This document shows, piece after piece, positions 1 through 6,468 of a stretch of DNA of 7,718 bases. Numbering within the stretch: position 1 is the first letter of the stretch; every line of letters begins with the position of its first letter. The position numbers and the translations under genes were made by a program. A model generated the notes under the pieces. The model made no database searches, had not been told where the DNA came from, and was given only the letters and a program-made list of their open reading frames with translations. Source of the DNA: Candidatus Methylomirabilota bacterium (GTDB lineage: Bacteria > Methylomirabilota > Methylomirabilia > Methylomirabilales > CSP1-5); assembly GCA_023249165.1 (NCBI GenBank), contig JAHFDE010000105.1, positions 1 to 7,718 on the forward strand, given 5' to 3'.

Positions 1-1
1 C

Positions 2-42
2 TCCGTGCAAGGAAACGAGGCACGGATCGCGCCTCGGTTTCC
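2..42. repeat. Two overlapping, mutually exclusive hairpins
   Basis: GGAAACGAGGC (11-21) can pair with GCCTCGGTTTCC (31-42), giving an 11-bp stem with one bulged G and a 9-nt loop. TCCGTGC (2-8) can instead pair perfectly with GCACGGA (20-26). Both use bases 20-21, so they cannot form fully together. Neither is followed by a T-run on either strand, so neither is a standard intrinsic terminator. The layout resembles an attenuator, but the gene it might serve would lie outside the window. Confidence 0.45.
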
Positions 43-216
43 CAGGCCGTCGCCCGCCGAGGGGCCCCGCCGCTCCCGGCAATGTCGCTCGGGGCCTGCA
101 GGTGCTGTTGCGGGTGCGGGAGCCCCTGGCCGAACGCAAGCCAGTTTCCGCGTGCCTCAGGATTTTATCCACTCGCCGGCTCGGGGGTGGCGGAGGCCGA
201 CGCCCGGCTGCCCGCA

Positions 217-265
217 GGAGAATTTCGCAACCGATTATCCCCAATAAATGGCGCGTTAATTCTCC
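217..265. repeat. Inverted repeat GGAGAATT ... AATTCTCC
   Basis: The 8-bp arms GGAGAATT (217-224) and AATTCTCC (258-265) are perfect complements. After a small internal mismatch, CGC (226-228) can also pair with GCG (253-255). The loop of about 24 nt is less GC-rich than its surroundings. The element lies about 70 nt beyond the stop codon of the HAD phosphatase, so it could be a 3' hairpin of that transcript, but no T-run follows on the minus strand. A protein-binding site is another possibility. Confidence 0.4.
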
Positions 266-334
266 GAGGACGGACGGGCGAGGCCTTCGACAGGACCCGC
301 AGAGCCGGTGGATTCGTTCAGCGTGTGGGTGAGA

Positions 335-934
335 TCAGCGTGAGTGGTCATGTTGACCGATCTGGGGAGCGAGAGAGGGGAGGACGTGAGACCATGAATG
401 GATGCGCAGGATTCGACCCGGCAGGGGGCCCTGATTCCATGGTTGGTCATAGAGCAGGACACGATCGCAGACCGCTGCCGCCGCGACCGCGACCTCGTAC
501 TCATCCTCCAACAACACATCGAGCTTGAGCCGCGTGACGGCCAGGCGCTTATGGAGCGGTGCGTCGAGTCCGTCCCGGTCCTCGATCGCTTCAAAGAACC
601 GGGAGAGCCCCCGCTCCTCCATCCACCGCTCGGTGATAGCCCGATCCCGCCTGGGCCGTCCGGTGATGATAAAGAGGCGATGACCCACCCGATGGAGCTC
701 TTCGATTCCCTCCCTCGCGCCGGGCAGGAGGCGACGGGAACCCAGGAAGTCGGCCCGATAGAGCTCCTCGAAGAAGGCTGCAATTGCGTCGGCAGGGATC
801 TCGGGGTGGCGCCGGAAGATCTCCCATCGCGCCTCGGTCACCGGAACCTTCAGCCCAAACCGCCGGTTGAAGGCATCGAGGAACTCGGGCAGGGAATGGG
901 TCATCACATCGTCGATGTCAATCCCAATCCTCAT
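335..934 (-). CDS. HAD-superfamily phosphatase, NT5C/YqfW-like 5'(3')-nucleotidase
   Basis: This 199-residue protein carries the haloacid dehalogenase motifs in order. Motif I is DIDDV (D6 nucleophile, D8 acid/base), motif II is IITGR (T91), motif III is the Lys in HKR (K129), and motif IV is LLEDE (E143, D144, Mg2+ binding). A helical cap of about 50-60 residues sits between motifs I and II, as in the C1-cap enzymes. The LLYDQPWN segment near 160-167 is typical of the cytosolic 5'(3')-deoxyribonucleotidase family (NT5C, PF06941) and its bacterial YqfW-type relatives, which remove phosphate from nucleoside monophosphates. No signal peptide is present, so it should be cytoplasmic. The ATG at 934 puts the nucleophile at residue 6, as expected, but the only Shine-Dalgarno candidate is a weak GGTGA. 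The substrate is inferred. Other small phosphatases share this fold. Confidence 0.82.
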   Translation of the reverse strand: MRIGIDIDDVMTHSLPEFLDAFNRRFGLKVPVTEARWEIFRRHPEIPADAIAAFFEELYRADFLGSRRLLPGAREGIEELHRVGHRLFIITGRPRRDRAITERWMEERGLSRFFEAIEDRDGLDAPLHKRLAVTRLKLDVLLEDEYEVAVAAAAVCDRVLLYDQPWNQGPLPGRILRIHSWSHVLPSLAPQIGQHDHSR

Positions 935-1270
935 ATTCGTTCACCGTTGACCGATGACCGTCTCTCTCCAAAAGGGCGAGGGGGGATGGGCCTGGACCCG
1001 GCGGAACCTGGTTTGCGGTCGGCCGGGGTCCCGCCGCCGGAGCGAAGCGCAGGTGGGGGTGGCCATCCTGGTGCCCCACGATTCGTTCGGCGCGGAAGTA
1101 CGAGGTTGCACCAGACCGACCCATGGAATTGTTCCGCCGGGGAAGACCCACTCCCCGAGCCCTTGCTCATCGGTCGTCGGACTTCGGCGAGCCCTTCGAC
1201 GTGCTCAGGGCGGGGCATTCGACTGAGCTCAGCCGAAGTCTGAGCCACGTCGAACCGCTCAGTCGAGCCG
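935..1270. other. Gene-free stretch between helicase and phosphatase genes
   Basis: About 336 bp lie between the helicase stop and the phosphatase start. No frame here gives a protein-like translation. Near 962-984 the sequence CTCTCTCCAAAAGGGCGAGG is an imperfect hairpin of a kind often found dispersed between genes of GC-rich bacteria. The half nearest the helicase (1180-1240) holds a strong stem-loop made of TTCGAC...GCTCA repeat copies. A promoter for the phosphatase would be expected near 940-1000, but I see no clear -35/-10 pair on the minus strand. Confidence 0.6.
1180..1240. repeat. Stem-loop of REP-like repeats 30 nt beyond the helicase stop
   Basis: GACTTCGGCGAGC (1180-1192) pairs with GCTCAGCCGAAGTC (1227-1240), giving 13 bp with a single bulged A. 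The 34-nt loop contains CCTTCGACGTGCTCAGGGC, a copy of the repeat also found inside two genes of this window. The right arm overlaps a second degenerate copy, ATTCGACTGAGCTCAG. The stem lies just past the helicase stop codon and could protect or end that transcript. No T-run follows on either strand, so a REP/BIME-like element fits better than an intrinsic terminator. Confidence 0.65.
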
Positions 1271-4237
1271 TCAACTCCCCTCAGTCCCCCAGGCGCTCGG
1301 ACAGATCTCGCGGAAGGCGCAGTAGCCGCAGGCCATGTAGCTCGGCCTGGGGGTGAAGTCCCGGGCCCGGATCCCCGCCGCGACCTCCTTGATGACGCCT
1401 GCCGTCTCATCGATCGCCTCCGCGTTCTTCTCGGCGACGCCGATCAGCCCCGACTCGAGGAAATGCAGCTCCACCCGGGTCGGGATCTGCCCCAACATAT
1501 GCCGGTAGGCCAGGGCGTAGATCTCGAGTTGCAGGCTTTCGCGCGCCCGGCGCTTCGCCTCCTTGGGCTCGCGGACATCGGACGACTTATAATCAATGAT
1601 GACCGCCTCATCTCCCCGCACATCGACCCGGTCCCAGCGCCCGATGACCCGGTCCCGCCCCAAGGTAAAGCCGAACTCCTTCTCGATGAAGGTGGGAATC
1701 GTCCCGGTGGCCTCCTCCCGATCGAAAAATCGCCTGAGGGTTTGTCGGCCCGCCTCAAGACGCTGCTCCTCATGGTCGCGGGAGAGAAAACCGCGACTGA
1801 CCCAGGAGCCCTCAAAGACCTCCCAGAGCGCCTCGAGCGTCATGTGCTGCCCCCGCATCTTCCCGCGGAAATAGGCCTGGACCGCGTCATGGAGGGCCTT
1901 GCCATAAATCACGGTGTGGTGCTCGCGAATGGGCACCCGGAGGACCTGCGCGTACTTGTACTTGAGGGGGCAGGTCCGGTAGTCGTCCACGCTGAGGGTG
2001 CTCAGGGTCAGGATCGCCTCAGGGGCCATGGGCTCGATCACACCCGATCCCTCCCCCACCGGGGGGGCGAAGCGCGCGATCACCTCATCCGGCGAGGCCC
2101 GGAAGGCGGCCTCTGCCGGCGTCGGCTGATCCAGCGCCTCGAGGACGAAGGGGCTCACCTTCTTCGGCCGCCCGGTCCCGGCGTCCCGGTGCGAGGTGAG
2201 ATGCAGCTCGTCCTTGGCCCGCGTCATGCCCACATAGAAGAGCCGCCGCTCCTCCTGCAGGCGCACATCCCCTTCGGGGATCCGATCCTTGATGAGCGCT
2301 GCCGGCAGCTCGATGGGATCGCGTCTCCCCCGGTTCGGGAACCGATCAGCCGTGAGCGCGACCAGGAAGACCACGGGAAACTCCAACCCCTTGGCCCTGT
2401 GGACCGTGAGAACACTGACCGCATCCGTGTCCACATCCGCCTCGGCCACCGGCGGGTCCTCACCGGCCTCGAGGAGCTTCTCCTGGTACTCGGCGAATTG
2501 CGTCACCCGATCGAGCCGCGCGACGTCGCCGAACCGCTTGACCTTTTCGAAGAAGCGGGCGATGTTCTGCACCTGGATCTGGCTCGCGACATCCTGTGCC
2601 GCCATGAGCCGCTTCAGCACCCCGCTCTCCATCAGGAAATGGTAGAGGACCTCGCCGGTGCGGAGCCGCTGGGCCCTCCGGACATACTCCTCGAGATCCC
2701 CGAGGAGCTTCTGGATGGTCGCCAGTCCCTCACCCGAGAGGTCATGGAGTCCGGCCCCCTCGACATTCGTGAGGACCCAGAAGAGGCTGCGGTTCGTCCG
2801 GCGGGCCGCGGCGCTACACCGCGCCAGATCCAGCGGGGGCACGCGATACAGATCGCTCGCCGCCAGGTGGTAGAGGGACTGGTTCTCCTCCGGATCCGCC
2901 ACCACCCGGAGGAACGCCATCAGCAGACGGATCTCCTCCCGGGCGTAGAGACCATGCGCGCCCGAGAAGCGCCACGGCACCCCCTTCATATTCAGGGCCC
3001 GCAGGAAGGGATCGGCGTCGCGGTTCGTCCGAACCAGAATGGCCATGTCCCGATACCGGTACCTCCCGGAGCGCGCCTTGGCCTCAATCAGCTCGGCGAC
3101 CCCGTCCGCCTCGCTCCCTGCCGTGTCGTAATGGCGGTGCTCCACCGGACGCCCCTCCCCGCGAAGGGCGCGAAGATATTTGTCCACCCCCCGCCGCACC
3201 TCCAGGCGTTCGGGGTCATTGTGGCGGATGAGACGGTACGCGGCATCGAGGATCGCCTGGCCCGAGCGGTAATTGTCGTTGAGCACCACCACGGCCGCCT
3301 GGGGATAGGCCTCGGTGAAGCTCAAAAGATTGCTCACCGCCGCTCCTCGGAACTTATAGATCGACTGATCGTCATCCGCCACCACGGTGAGATTTCCCTC
3401 CGGACGGGCGAGCGCCTTCAACAGCTCCCACTGGGCATAGTTGGTGTCCTGAAACTCGTCCACGAGAATGTAGCGGAATCGACTCCGGACCTCGGCGAGG
3501 ATCGCGGGATGCTCTCGAAAGAGTCTGAGGGCCAGGACGACCTGATCCCCGAAGTCCACCCGCCCCTCCCGGGCCATCAGCTCCTGGTACTTCTGATACG
3601 TCAGGGCGATTTCCCGCTGGCGCCGGGCCTCTTCCTGCAGGCGGGCATCCTCTGGGTGCGCGCGTGCCCGCTCGGCGAGCCGTTCGGCAAGCTCAAGGTA
3701 CTCCGCCGTACTCACCTCCTCATCCTTGGCCCGGCTGATGAGGGTGAGGATCCCATCGATATATCTGGTCGGGTCTCCCAGGGGACGATAGTACGCGAGG
3801 GGAAATTCGAAGAGGCGTTCCCGAAAAAAGACCGCCTGCTCGGGGCGGGTGAGGACCGTGAAGTCGGGGTCGAGACCGAGCGCGAGCGCCTGTTCGCGAA
3901 GGACGCGATCGCCGAAGGCGTGAAAGGTGCTGATCCACACCTCCGCGTAGCCGTACGGGACCAGGAGATCGACCCGCTCCTCCATCTCACCCGCTGCCTT
4001 GTCCGTGAAGGTGAGGGCGAGGATCTCGCTCGGCCGGGCCCGCTTGGCTGCGATCAAATAGGCGATGCGGCGGGTGAGGACTGTCGTCTTTCCGGTCCCC
4101 GCGCCGGCTACGATGAGGAGGGGCCCCTCCTGGGCGGTGACCGCCCGCACCTGGTTCGTATTGAGTCCATCGAGGATGGCCTCGACCGGCGGGGAAACCG
4201 GCATCGGCGTGGGTGGGATCTTGGGGGCCCCTCGCAT
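1271..4237 (-). CDS. UvrD/RecB-type DNA helicase fused to a PD-(D/E)XK nuclease with Fe-S cysteines
   Basis: This 988-residue enzyme should unwind DNA 3'-5' with ATP and cut it, as in recombinational repair of broken ends. Superfamily 1A motifs are all present: Q-motif (Q29), Walker A AGAGTGKTT (44-52), Ia TFTDKAA (76-82), Ib TFHAFG (104-109), II LVDEFQDTN (258-266), III VADDDQSIYKFRG (286-298), IV DNYRSG (321-326), V TVHRAKGLEF (611-620) and VI VGMTRAKDE (669-677). From about residue 745 a RecB-family nuclease domain follows, with H783, GRWDRVD (866-872) and IDYKSS (881-886; D882, K884), then Q903 and Y907. Cys756 with C970-x2-C973-x5-C979 matches the AddB/AdnA-type Fe-S clamp. The ATG at 4237 has GGAG five bases upstream and places the Q-motif normally. 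No AddB, RecC or other partner is in view. The gene begins 79 bp after the TolC-like gene, so it may be transcribed with it or have its own promoter. Confidence 0.95.
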   Translation of the reverse strand: MRGAPKIPPTPMPVSPPVEAILDGLNTNQVRAVTAQEGPLLIVAGAGTGKTTVLTRRIAYLIAAKRARPSEILALTFTDKAAGEMEERVDLLVPYGYAEVWISTFHAFGDRVLREQALALGLDPDFTVLTRPEQAVFFRERLFEFPLAYYRPLGDPTRYIDGILTLISRAKDEEVSTAEYLELAERLAERARAHPEDARLQEEARRQREIALTYQKYQELMAREGRVDFGDQVVLALRLFREHPAILAEVRSRFRYILVDEFQDTNYAQWELLKALARPEGNLTVVADDDQSIYKFRGAAVSNLLSFTEAYPQAAVVVLNDNYRSGQAILDAAYRLIRHNDPERLEVRRGVDKYLRALRGEGRPVEHRHYDTAGSEADGVAELIEAKARSGRYRYRDMAILVRTNRDADPFLRALNMKGVPWRFSGAHGLYAREEIRLLMAFLRVVADPEENQSLYHLAASDLYRVPPLDLARCSAAARRTNRSLFWVLTNVEGAGLHDLSGEGLATIQKLLGDLEEYVRRAQRLRTGEVLYHFLMESGVLKRLMAAQDVASQIQVQNIARFFEKVKRFGDVARLDRVTQFAEYQEKLLEAGEDPPVAEADVDTDAVSVLTVHRAKGLEFPVVFLVALTADRFPNRGRRDPIELPAALIKDRIPEGDVRLQEERRLFYVGMTRAKDELHLTSHRDAGTGRPKKVSPFVLEALDQPTPAEAAFRASPDEVIARFAPPVGEGSGVIEPMAPEAILTLSTLSVDDYRTCPLKYKYAQVLRVPIREHHTVIYGKALHDAVQAYFRGKMRGQHMTLEALWEVFEGSWVSRGFLSRDHEEQRLEAGRQTLRRFFDREEATGTIPTFIEKEFGFTLGRDRVIGRWDRVDVRGDEAVIIDYKSSDVREPKEAKRRARESLQLEIYALAYRHMLGQIPTRVELHFLESGLIGVAEKNAEAIDETAGVIKEVAAGIRARDFTPRPSYMACGYCAFREICPSAWGTEGS

Positions 4238-4293
4238 CTTCTCTCCGTCCGGGTGAGCGTGTCATAGTCAACGGAGGGTGTCAAGGTCGCCAC

Positions 4294-4303
4294 TGTGGCC
4301 ACA
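4294..4303. promoter_or_regulatory. Perfect 10-bp palindrome TGTGGCCACA in the helicase leader
   Basis: TGTGGCCACA is its own reverse complement. It sits in the 79-bp gap between the TolC-like gene and the helicase, 57 bp upstream of the helicase ATG. It could be an operator, but a 10-bp palindrome can arise by chance in GC-rich DNA. A minus-strand TTGACA hexamer follows at 4284-4279, but I see no good -10 box at the usual distance. Confidence 0.2.
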
Positions 4304-4316
4304 CAGCCAGCCCGTC

Positions 4317-6071
4317 CTACATCTGGATCCGGTGCTTCTCCAGTGTCACTCCCCGCACCCGATCGAAGTTGGCTAGTGACTTGTTATAGTTGCTCAGCGT
4401 TCTGACCTCTGCCGACTGGGTCACCGCCAGCTCACGCTGGAACCGGAGAACCTCAAAGGTCGTCGAGACCCCGGCTTCCAGGCGTTTCGTTTCAATCCGA
4501 AGCTGCTCCGCCGCCAGGGTGCTGGCGGCCTTGGTCTGCTGCGTGAGCTTCGCATCCGCCTCAATTCTCCTCACTGCCTCCCGGACTTGGGCAGTGATCT
4601 GAAGCTCCGCGTCCTGGAGAGCAGCCCGGGCCTGCCCCACTTCCAGTTGCGCCTTGAGGAACTCGGCCCGGGCTGCCCGATTGCCGAGTGGAACGCTCAA
4701 CACGAACCCCGCCGAGTACGTGTAGTAATCCCCGGTGCCCAGTTTGTTCAGGGCATTCCCATAGGAAGGATCCAAGGCACTGAGACCATTGACTCCCACG
4801 CTCCCCTGAAAGGAGAGATCCGGCAGGAGTTGGTTTCGGGCCAACCGAAGGGTCAGCTCCCGGTTGCTCAGGCCTATCTTGGCGACCTCGTACTGTGGCC
4901 GCTTGCTGAGAGCTTCTGCGACCGCCCCCGGAAGGTCCAGGGCGACCGAGGAAAAGCGGGCGGGATCGGACGGAAGAATGGCGCCCCCCCATTCCCCCTT
5001 CTTTGGAATATTCAGGATGACCTTGAGGCGGTCCTCCGCATCCCGCACGCTCTTCTCGGCAACGGTGACAGCCGCTTCTCTTGCCGCGATATCAGTCTCG
5101 GCCTGGATGACCTCGACTGGCGCCGCCACCCCGGCCCGGACCCGGGCCCGGTTTAGATTGGCAAGCTCCCGGGCCAGATCGAGGGAACGCTGCGCGACCT
5201 TGAGGTCCTCGAGGGTGAAGACCAGCTCCCAATAGGCTTCCTGAACCTGGGTAATCACATCCATTGTCGTTTCACGGAACCGGTCCACCGAAATCTCTTG
5301 CTCGTTTTTCGCGATCTTGATCTGCGTCCGGTTGACGTCGACCCCGAAGTTTTTCAAGAGGGGTTGGACCAGCGTGAGGCTGAGATCGGACGCGTAGGCG
5401 GTGTTGGTGTCCACGACGCTGAAGAATGCAGCGTTGTTGTAGTTTCGGTTATTGGCGAAGGTGAGCTGGTAACTCCCGCCCGTGGGCAGGCTCTGGCTCA
5501 GGCCCACGTTGAAGTTGAGATCCTCGTTGATTTCCACCAGCTGTCCCACCAGTACGTTCCGGTTCTGCGTCTTTTGCTTGCCGAAATTCACGTCGGCAAA
5601 TGCGGTCGGGTCAAAGACCGCCTGTGCAACAGTGACGTCCGTCGCTCGGATCCCCGGGTTGAATCCCTCGATGGCGATGTTCAGGTTATTCTTGAGGCCC
5701 AACAGAATGCTCTCCTTGAGGGAGAGGACCAGCACCTGTGCGGGCGGTTCGACAGCGGGGCCCTGCCCTGAGCCCCTCGACTCCGCTCGGGGCAAGCCTG
5801 TCGAAGGGGCCTGCCCTGAGCTTGTCGAAGGGCTCACCACAGGCGGCGGTTCGGCAGGGGCTTCGACGGTGATCTCAGCGGTTCGACGCTCCTCACCGCC
5901 CTGAGCCTGCCGAAGGGCCGAACCGCTCACCGCCGGCGGTTCGACCGGGCCCTGCCCTGAGCTTGTCGAAGGGGTCACCGGGGCCTTCTCCTGGCCCAGG
6001 GCGGGTCCAGGCCACAAGAAAAGGGCCGCAAGGGCCCCAACACCGATCAACAGAGATCGCACGTTCTCCAT
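4317..6071 (-). CDS. TolC-family outer-membrane efflux/secretion channel with a repeat-built N-terminal linker
   Basis: This 584-residue protein should form the outer-membrane and periplasmic tunnel of a tripartite exporter or type I secretion system. The ATG at 6071 is preferred over the one at 6113: it follows a perfect AGGAGG with 6-nt spacing and begins directly with a Sec signal peptide (residues 1-26, cleavage after PALG). Two outer-membrane efflux repeats follow. The first starts at LSLKESILLGLKNN (about 116), with a strand segment TLVQPLLKNFG and long helices at about 262-351. The second starts at LPGAVAEALSKRP (about 380), with GFVLSVPLGNRA at about 455 and the typical GVSTTFEVLRFQ helix near 535. 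E. coli TolC has about 493 residues. The excess is mostly the linker at about 27-115, which is Pro/Ser/Gly-rich and partly encoded by 24-nt repeats. No HlyD-type adaptor or inner-membrane pump lies in the window. Confidence 0.93.
   Translation of the reverse strand: MENVRSLLIGVGALAALFLWPGPALGQEKAPVTPSTSSGQGPVEPPAVSGSALRQAQGGEERRTAEITVEAPAEPPPVVSPSTSSGQAPSTGLPRAESRGSGQGPAVEPPAQVLVLSLKESILLGLKNNLNIAIEGFNPGIRATDVTVAQAVFDPTAFADVNFGKQKTQNRNVLVGQLVEINEDLNFNVGLSQSLPTGGSYQLTFANNRNYNNAAFFSVVDTNTAYASDLSLTLVQPLLKNFGVDVNRTQIKIAKNEQEISVDRFRETTMDVITQVQEAYWELVFTLEDLKVAQRSLDLARELANLNRARVRAGVAAPVEVIQAETDIAAREAAVTVAEKSVRDAEDRLKVILNIPKKGEWGGAILPSDPARFSSVALDLPGAVAEALSKRPQYEVAKIGLSNRELTLRLARNQLLPDLSFQGSVGVNGLSALDPSYGNALNKLGTGDYYTYSAGFVLSVPLGNRAARAEFLKAQLEVGQARAALQDAELQITAQVREAVRRIEADAKLTQQTKAASTLAAEQLRIETKRLEAGVSTTFEVLRFQRELAVTQSAEVRTLSNYNKSLANFDRVRGVTLEKHRIQM
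5761..5837. repeat. Composite TTCGAC...GCTCA repeat block inside the TolC-like gene
   Basis: Read on the minus strand, this block has two 24-nt-spaced starts of CCTTCGACA, then a related CCCCTCGACTCC-type unit (plus-strand sense). It encodes PSTSSGQAPSTGLPRAE and continues (about residues 79-104 of the channel protein). Bases 5765-5831 match 7317-7383 in the DUF4124-type gene at 64 of 67 positions by eye, in the same frame. It lies in the linker before the channel domain. Confidence 0.8.
5897..5979. repeat. Two further repeat copies near the N-terminus of the TolC-like gene
   Basis: GCCCTGAGCCTGCCGAAGGG (5898-5917) and GCCCTGAGCTTGTCGAAGGG (5954-5973) differ at two positions. They are separated by CGGTTCGACC and CCGCTCACCGCCGGCGG elements of the second repeat type. 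They encode the SALRQAQG and PSTSSGQG segments (about residues 31-59) just after the signal peptide. The two copies are read in different frames, so they need not share one insertion event. Confidence 0.7.
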
Positions 6072-6077
6072 GCTCCT

Positions 6078-6083
6078 CCTCCT
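6078..6083 (-). promoter_or_regulatory. Ribosome-binding site AGGAGG that fixes the TolC-like start
   Basis: A perfect AGGAGG, part of a longer AGGAGGAGG run, lies six bases before the ATG at 6071. The alternative upstream ATG at 6113 would add 14 charged residues before the signal peptide and would overlap the preceding lipoprotein gene. This site decides in favour of 6071. Confidence 0.8.
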
Positions 6084-6099
6084 GTCGACGAACGGGCGC

Positions 6100-6441
6100 T
6101 CACCGATCTCCACTTTCGGGAGCTGGTGCCTCCTCCACGGACTCTAATCGAATATAGACGGCGTCTGGCAGATACAGGCCCCAGTAGAACACCTCCCGCG
6201 ACACGTCGACCGTGGCATCACGATACCCGGGAAGCTGAGCCGTCACCTTCACGCCCCCGAAGTCCCCAGCGTACAGAACCGGGGACGTTCCAATCACCTC
6301 TCCATCCACCACGATCTCGGCATTCCCTGGTTCCGTAAAGACCATCATGGTTGAGGCGCACCCACTTGAGAGCCAGGCAAATCCGATGAAGCCCAGCACC
6401 GCTGCGACTCGACGGTGCTCGCCGCTGATCACTTGACGCAT
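6100..6441 (-). CDS. Small PEGA-like lipoprotein
   Basis: This is a 113-residue lipoprotein. A short positive N-terminus and the hydrophobic stretch VAAVLGFIGFAWL lead to a lipobox-like LSSGC, so Cys28 should be lipidated and the protein anchored in the inner or outer membrane. Residues of about 30-85 resemble a PEGA domain: MVFTEPGNAEIVVDGEVIGTSPV is a beta-strand pair around a G/N turn, followed by VKVTAQLPGY. PEGA domains are small beta modules on surface or periplasmic proteins and often bind other envelope components. The C-terminus is acidic. Two adjacent ATGs exist. The second (6441) is four bases from the AGGAGG, while the first (6444) is only one base away, so I chose the second. It lies 27 nt after the DUF4124-type gene and 28 nt before the TolC-like gene, which suggests co-expression with the channel. 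The exact role is unknown. Confidence 0.75.
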   Translation of the reverse strand: MRQVISGEHRRVAAVLGFIGFAWLSSGCASTMMVFTEPGNAEIVVDGEVIGTSPVLYAGDFGGVKVTAQLPGYRDATVDVSREVFYWGLYLPDAVYIRLESVEEAPAPESGDR

Positions 6442-6445
6442 CATC

Positions 6446-6451
6446 CCTCCT
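6446..6451 (-). promoter_or_regulatory. Ribosome-binding site AGGAGG of the PEGA-like lipoprotein
   Basis: The minus-strand sequence TAGGAGGGATGATGCG contains AGGAGG followed by two tandem ATG codons. Spacing is 1 nt to the first and 4 nt to the second, so initiation is more likely at the second ATG (6441). The resulting protein differs by one Met only. Confidence 0.6.
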
Positions 6452-6468
6452 ATCCTGTGTCTCCGTGC

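Larger units (their letters stand above)
1..334. other. Gene-free left edge, downstream of the HAD phosphatase
   Basis: No convincing gene is visible here. Several frames stay open by chance because the DNA is GC-rich, but their translations are rich in Arg, Pro, Gly and Ala, have no recognisable domain and lack a good ribosome-binding site. The stretch contains a hairpin pair at 2-42, an inverted repeat at 217-265 around a less GC-rich loop, and a short TTCGACAGG motif near 286-294 that could be a decayed copy of the repeats seen elsewhere in the window. I looked for tRNA, tmRNA, SRP RNA and RNase P RNA signatures and saw none. A gene entering from the left, or a structured RNA I do not recognise, cannot be excluded. 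Confidence 0.6.

Noticed and set aside
110..120. Possible SRP RNA because of GGTGCTGTT
   Set aside because: The following conserved ACCAGGTCAGGTCCGGAAGG domain is absent.
234..262. Minus-strand promoter with GATAAT as -10
   Set aside because: The hexamer at the correct distance upstream is GAATTA, far from TTGACA. The better TTAACG leaves only a 14-bp spacer.
398..1243. A plus-strand open frame of about 281 codons opposite the HAD phosphatase
   Set aside because: The minus strand has all four HAD motifs. The plus frame gives a featureless Pro/Arg/Gly-rich translation running through intergenic repeats.
1463..4267. A very long plus-strand open frame (about 934 codons) opposite the helicase gene
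   Set aside because: It mirrors the helicase codons in GC-rich DNA, has no domain-like motifs, and the minus strand carries every SF1 helicase and nuclease motif in order.
4256..4284. Sigma-70 promoter for the helicase based on TTGACA at 4284-4279
   Set aside because: The hexamer 17 bp downstream is CACGCT, and the only AT-containing candidate, TATGAC, is just 12 bp away.
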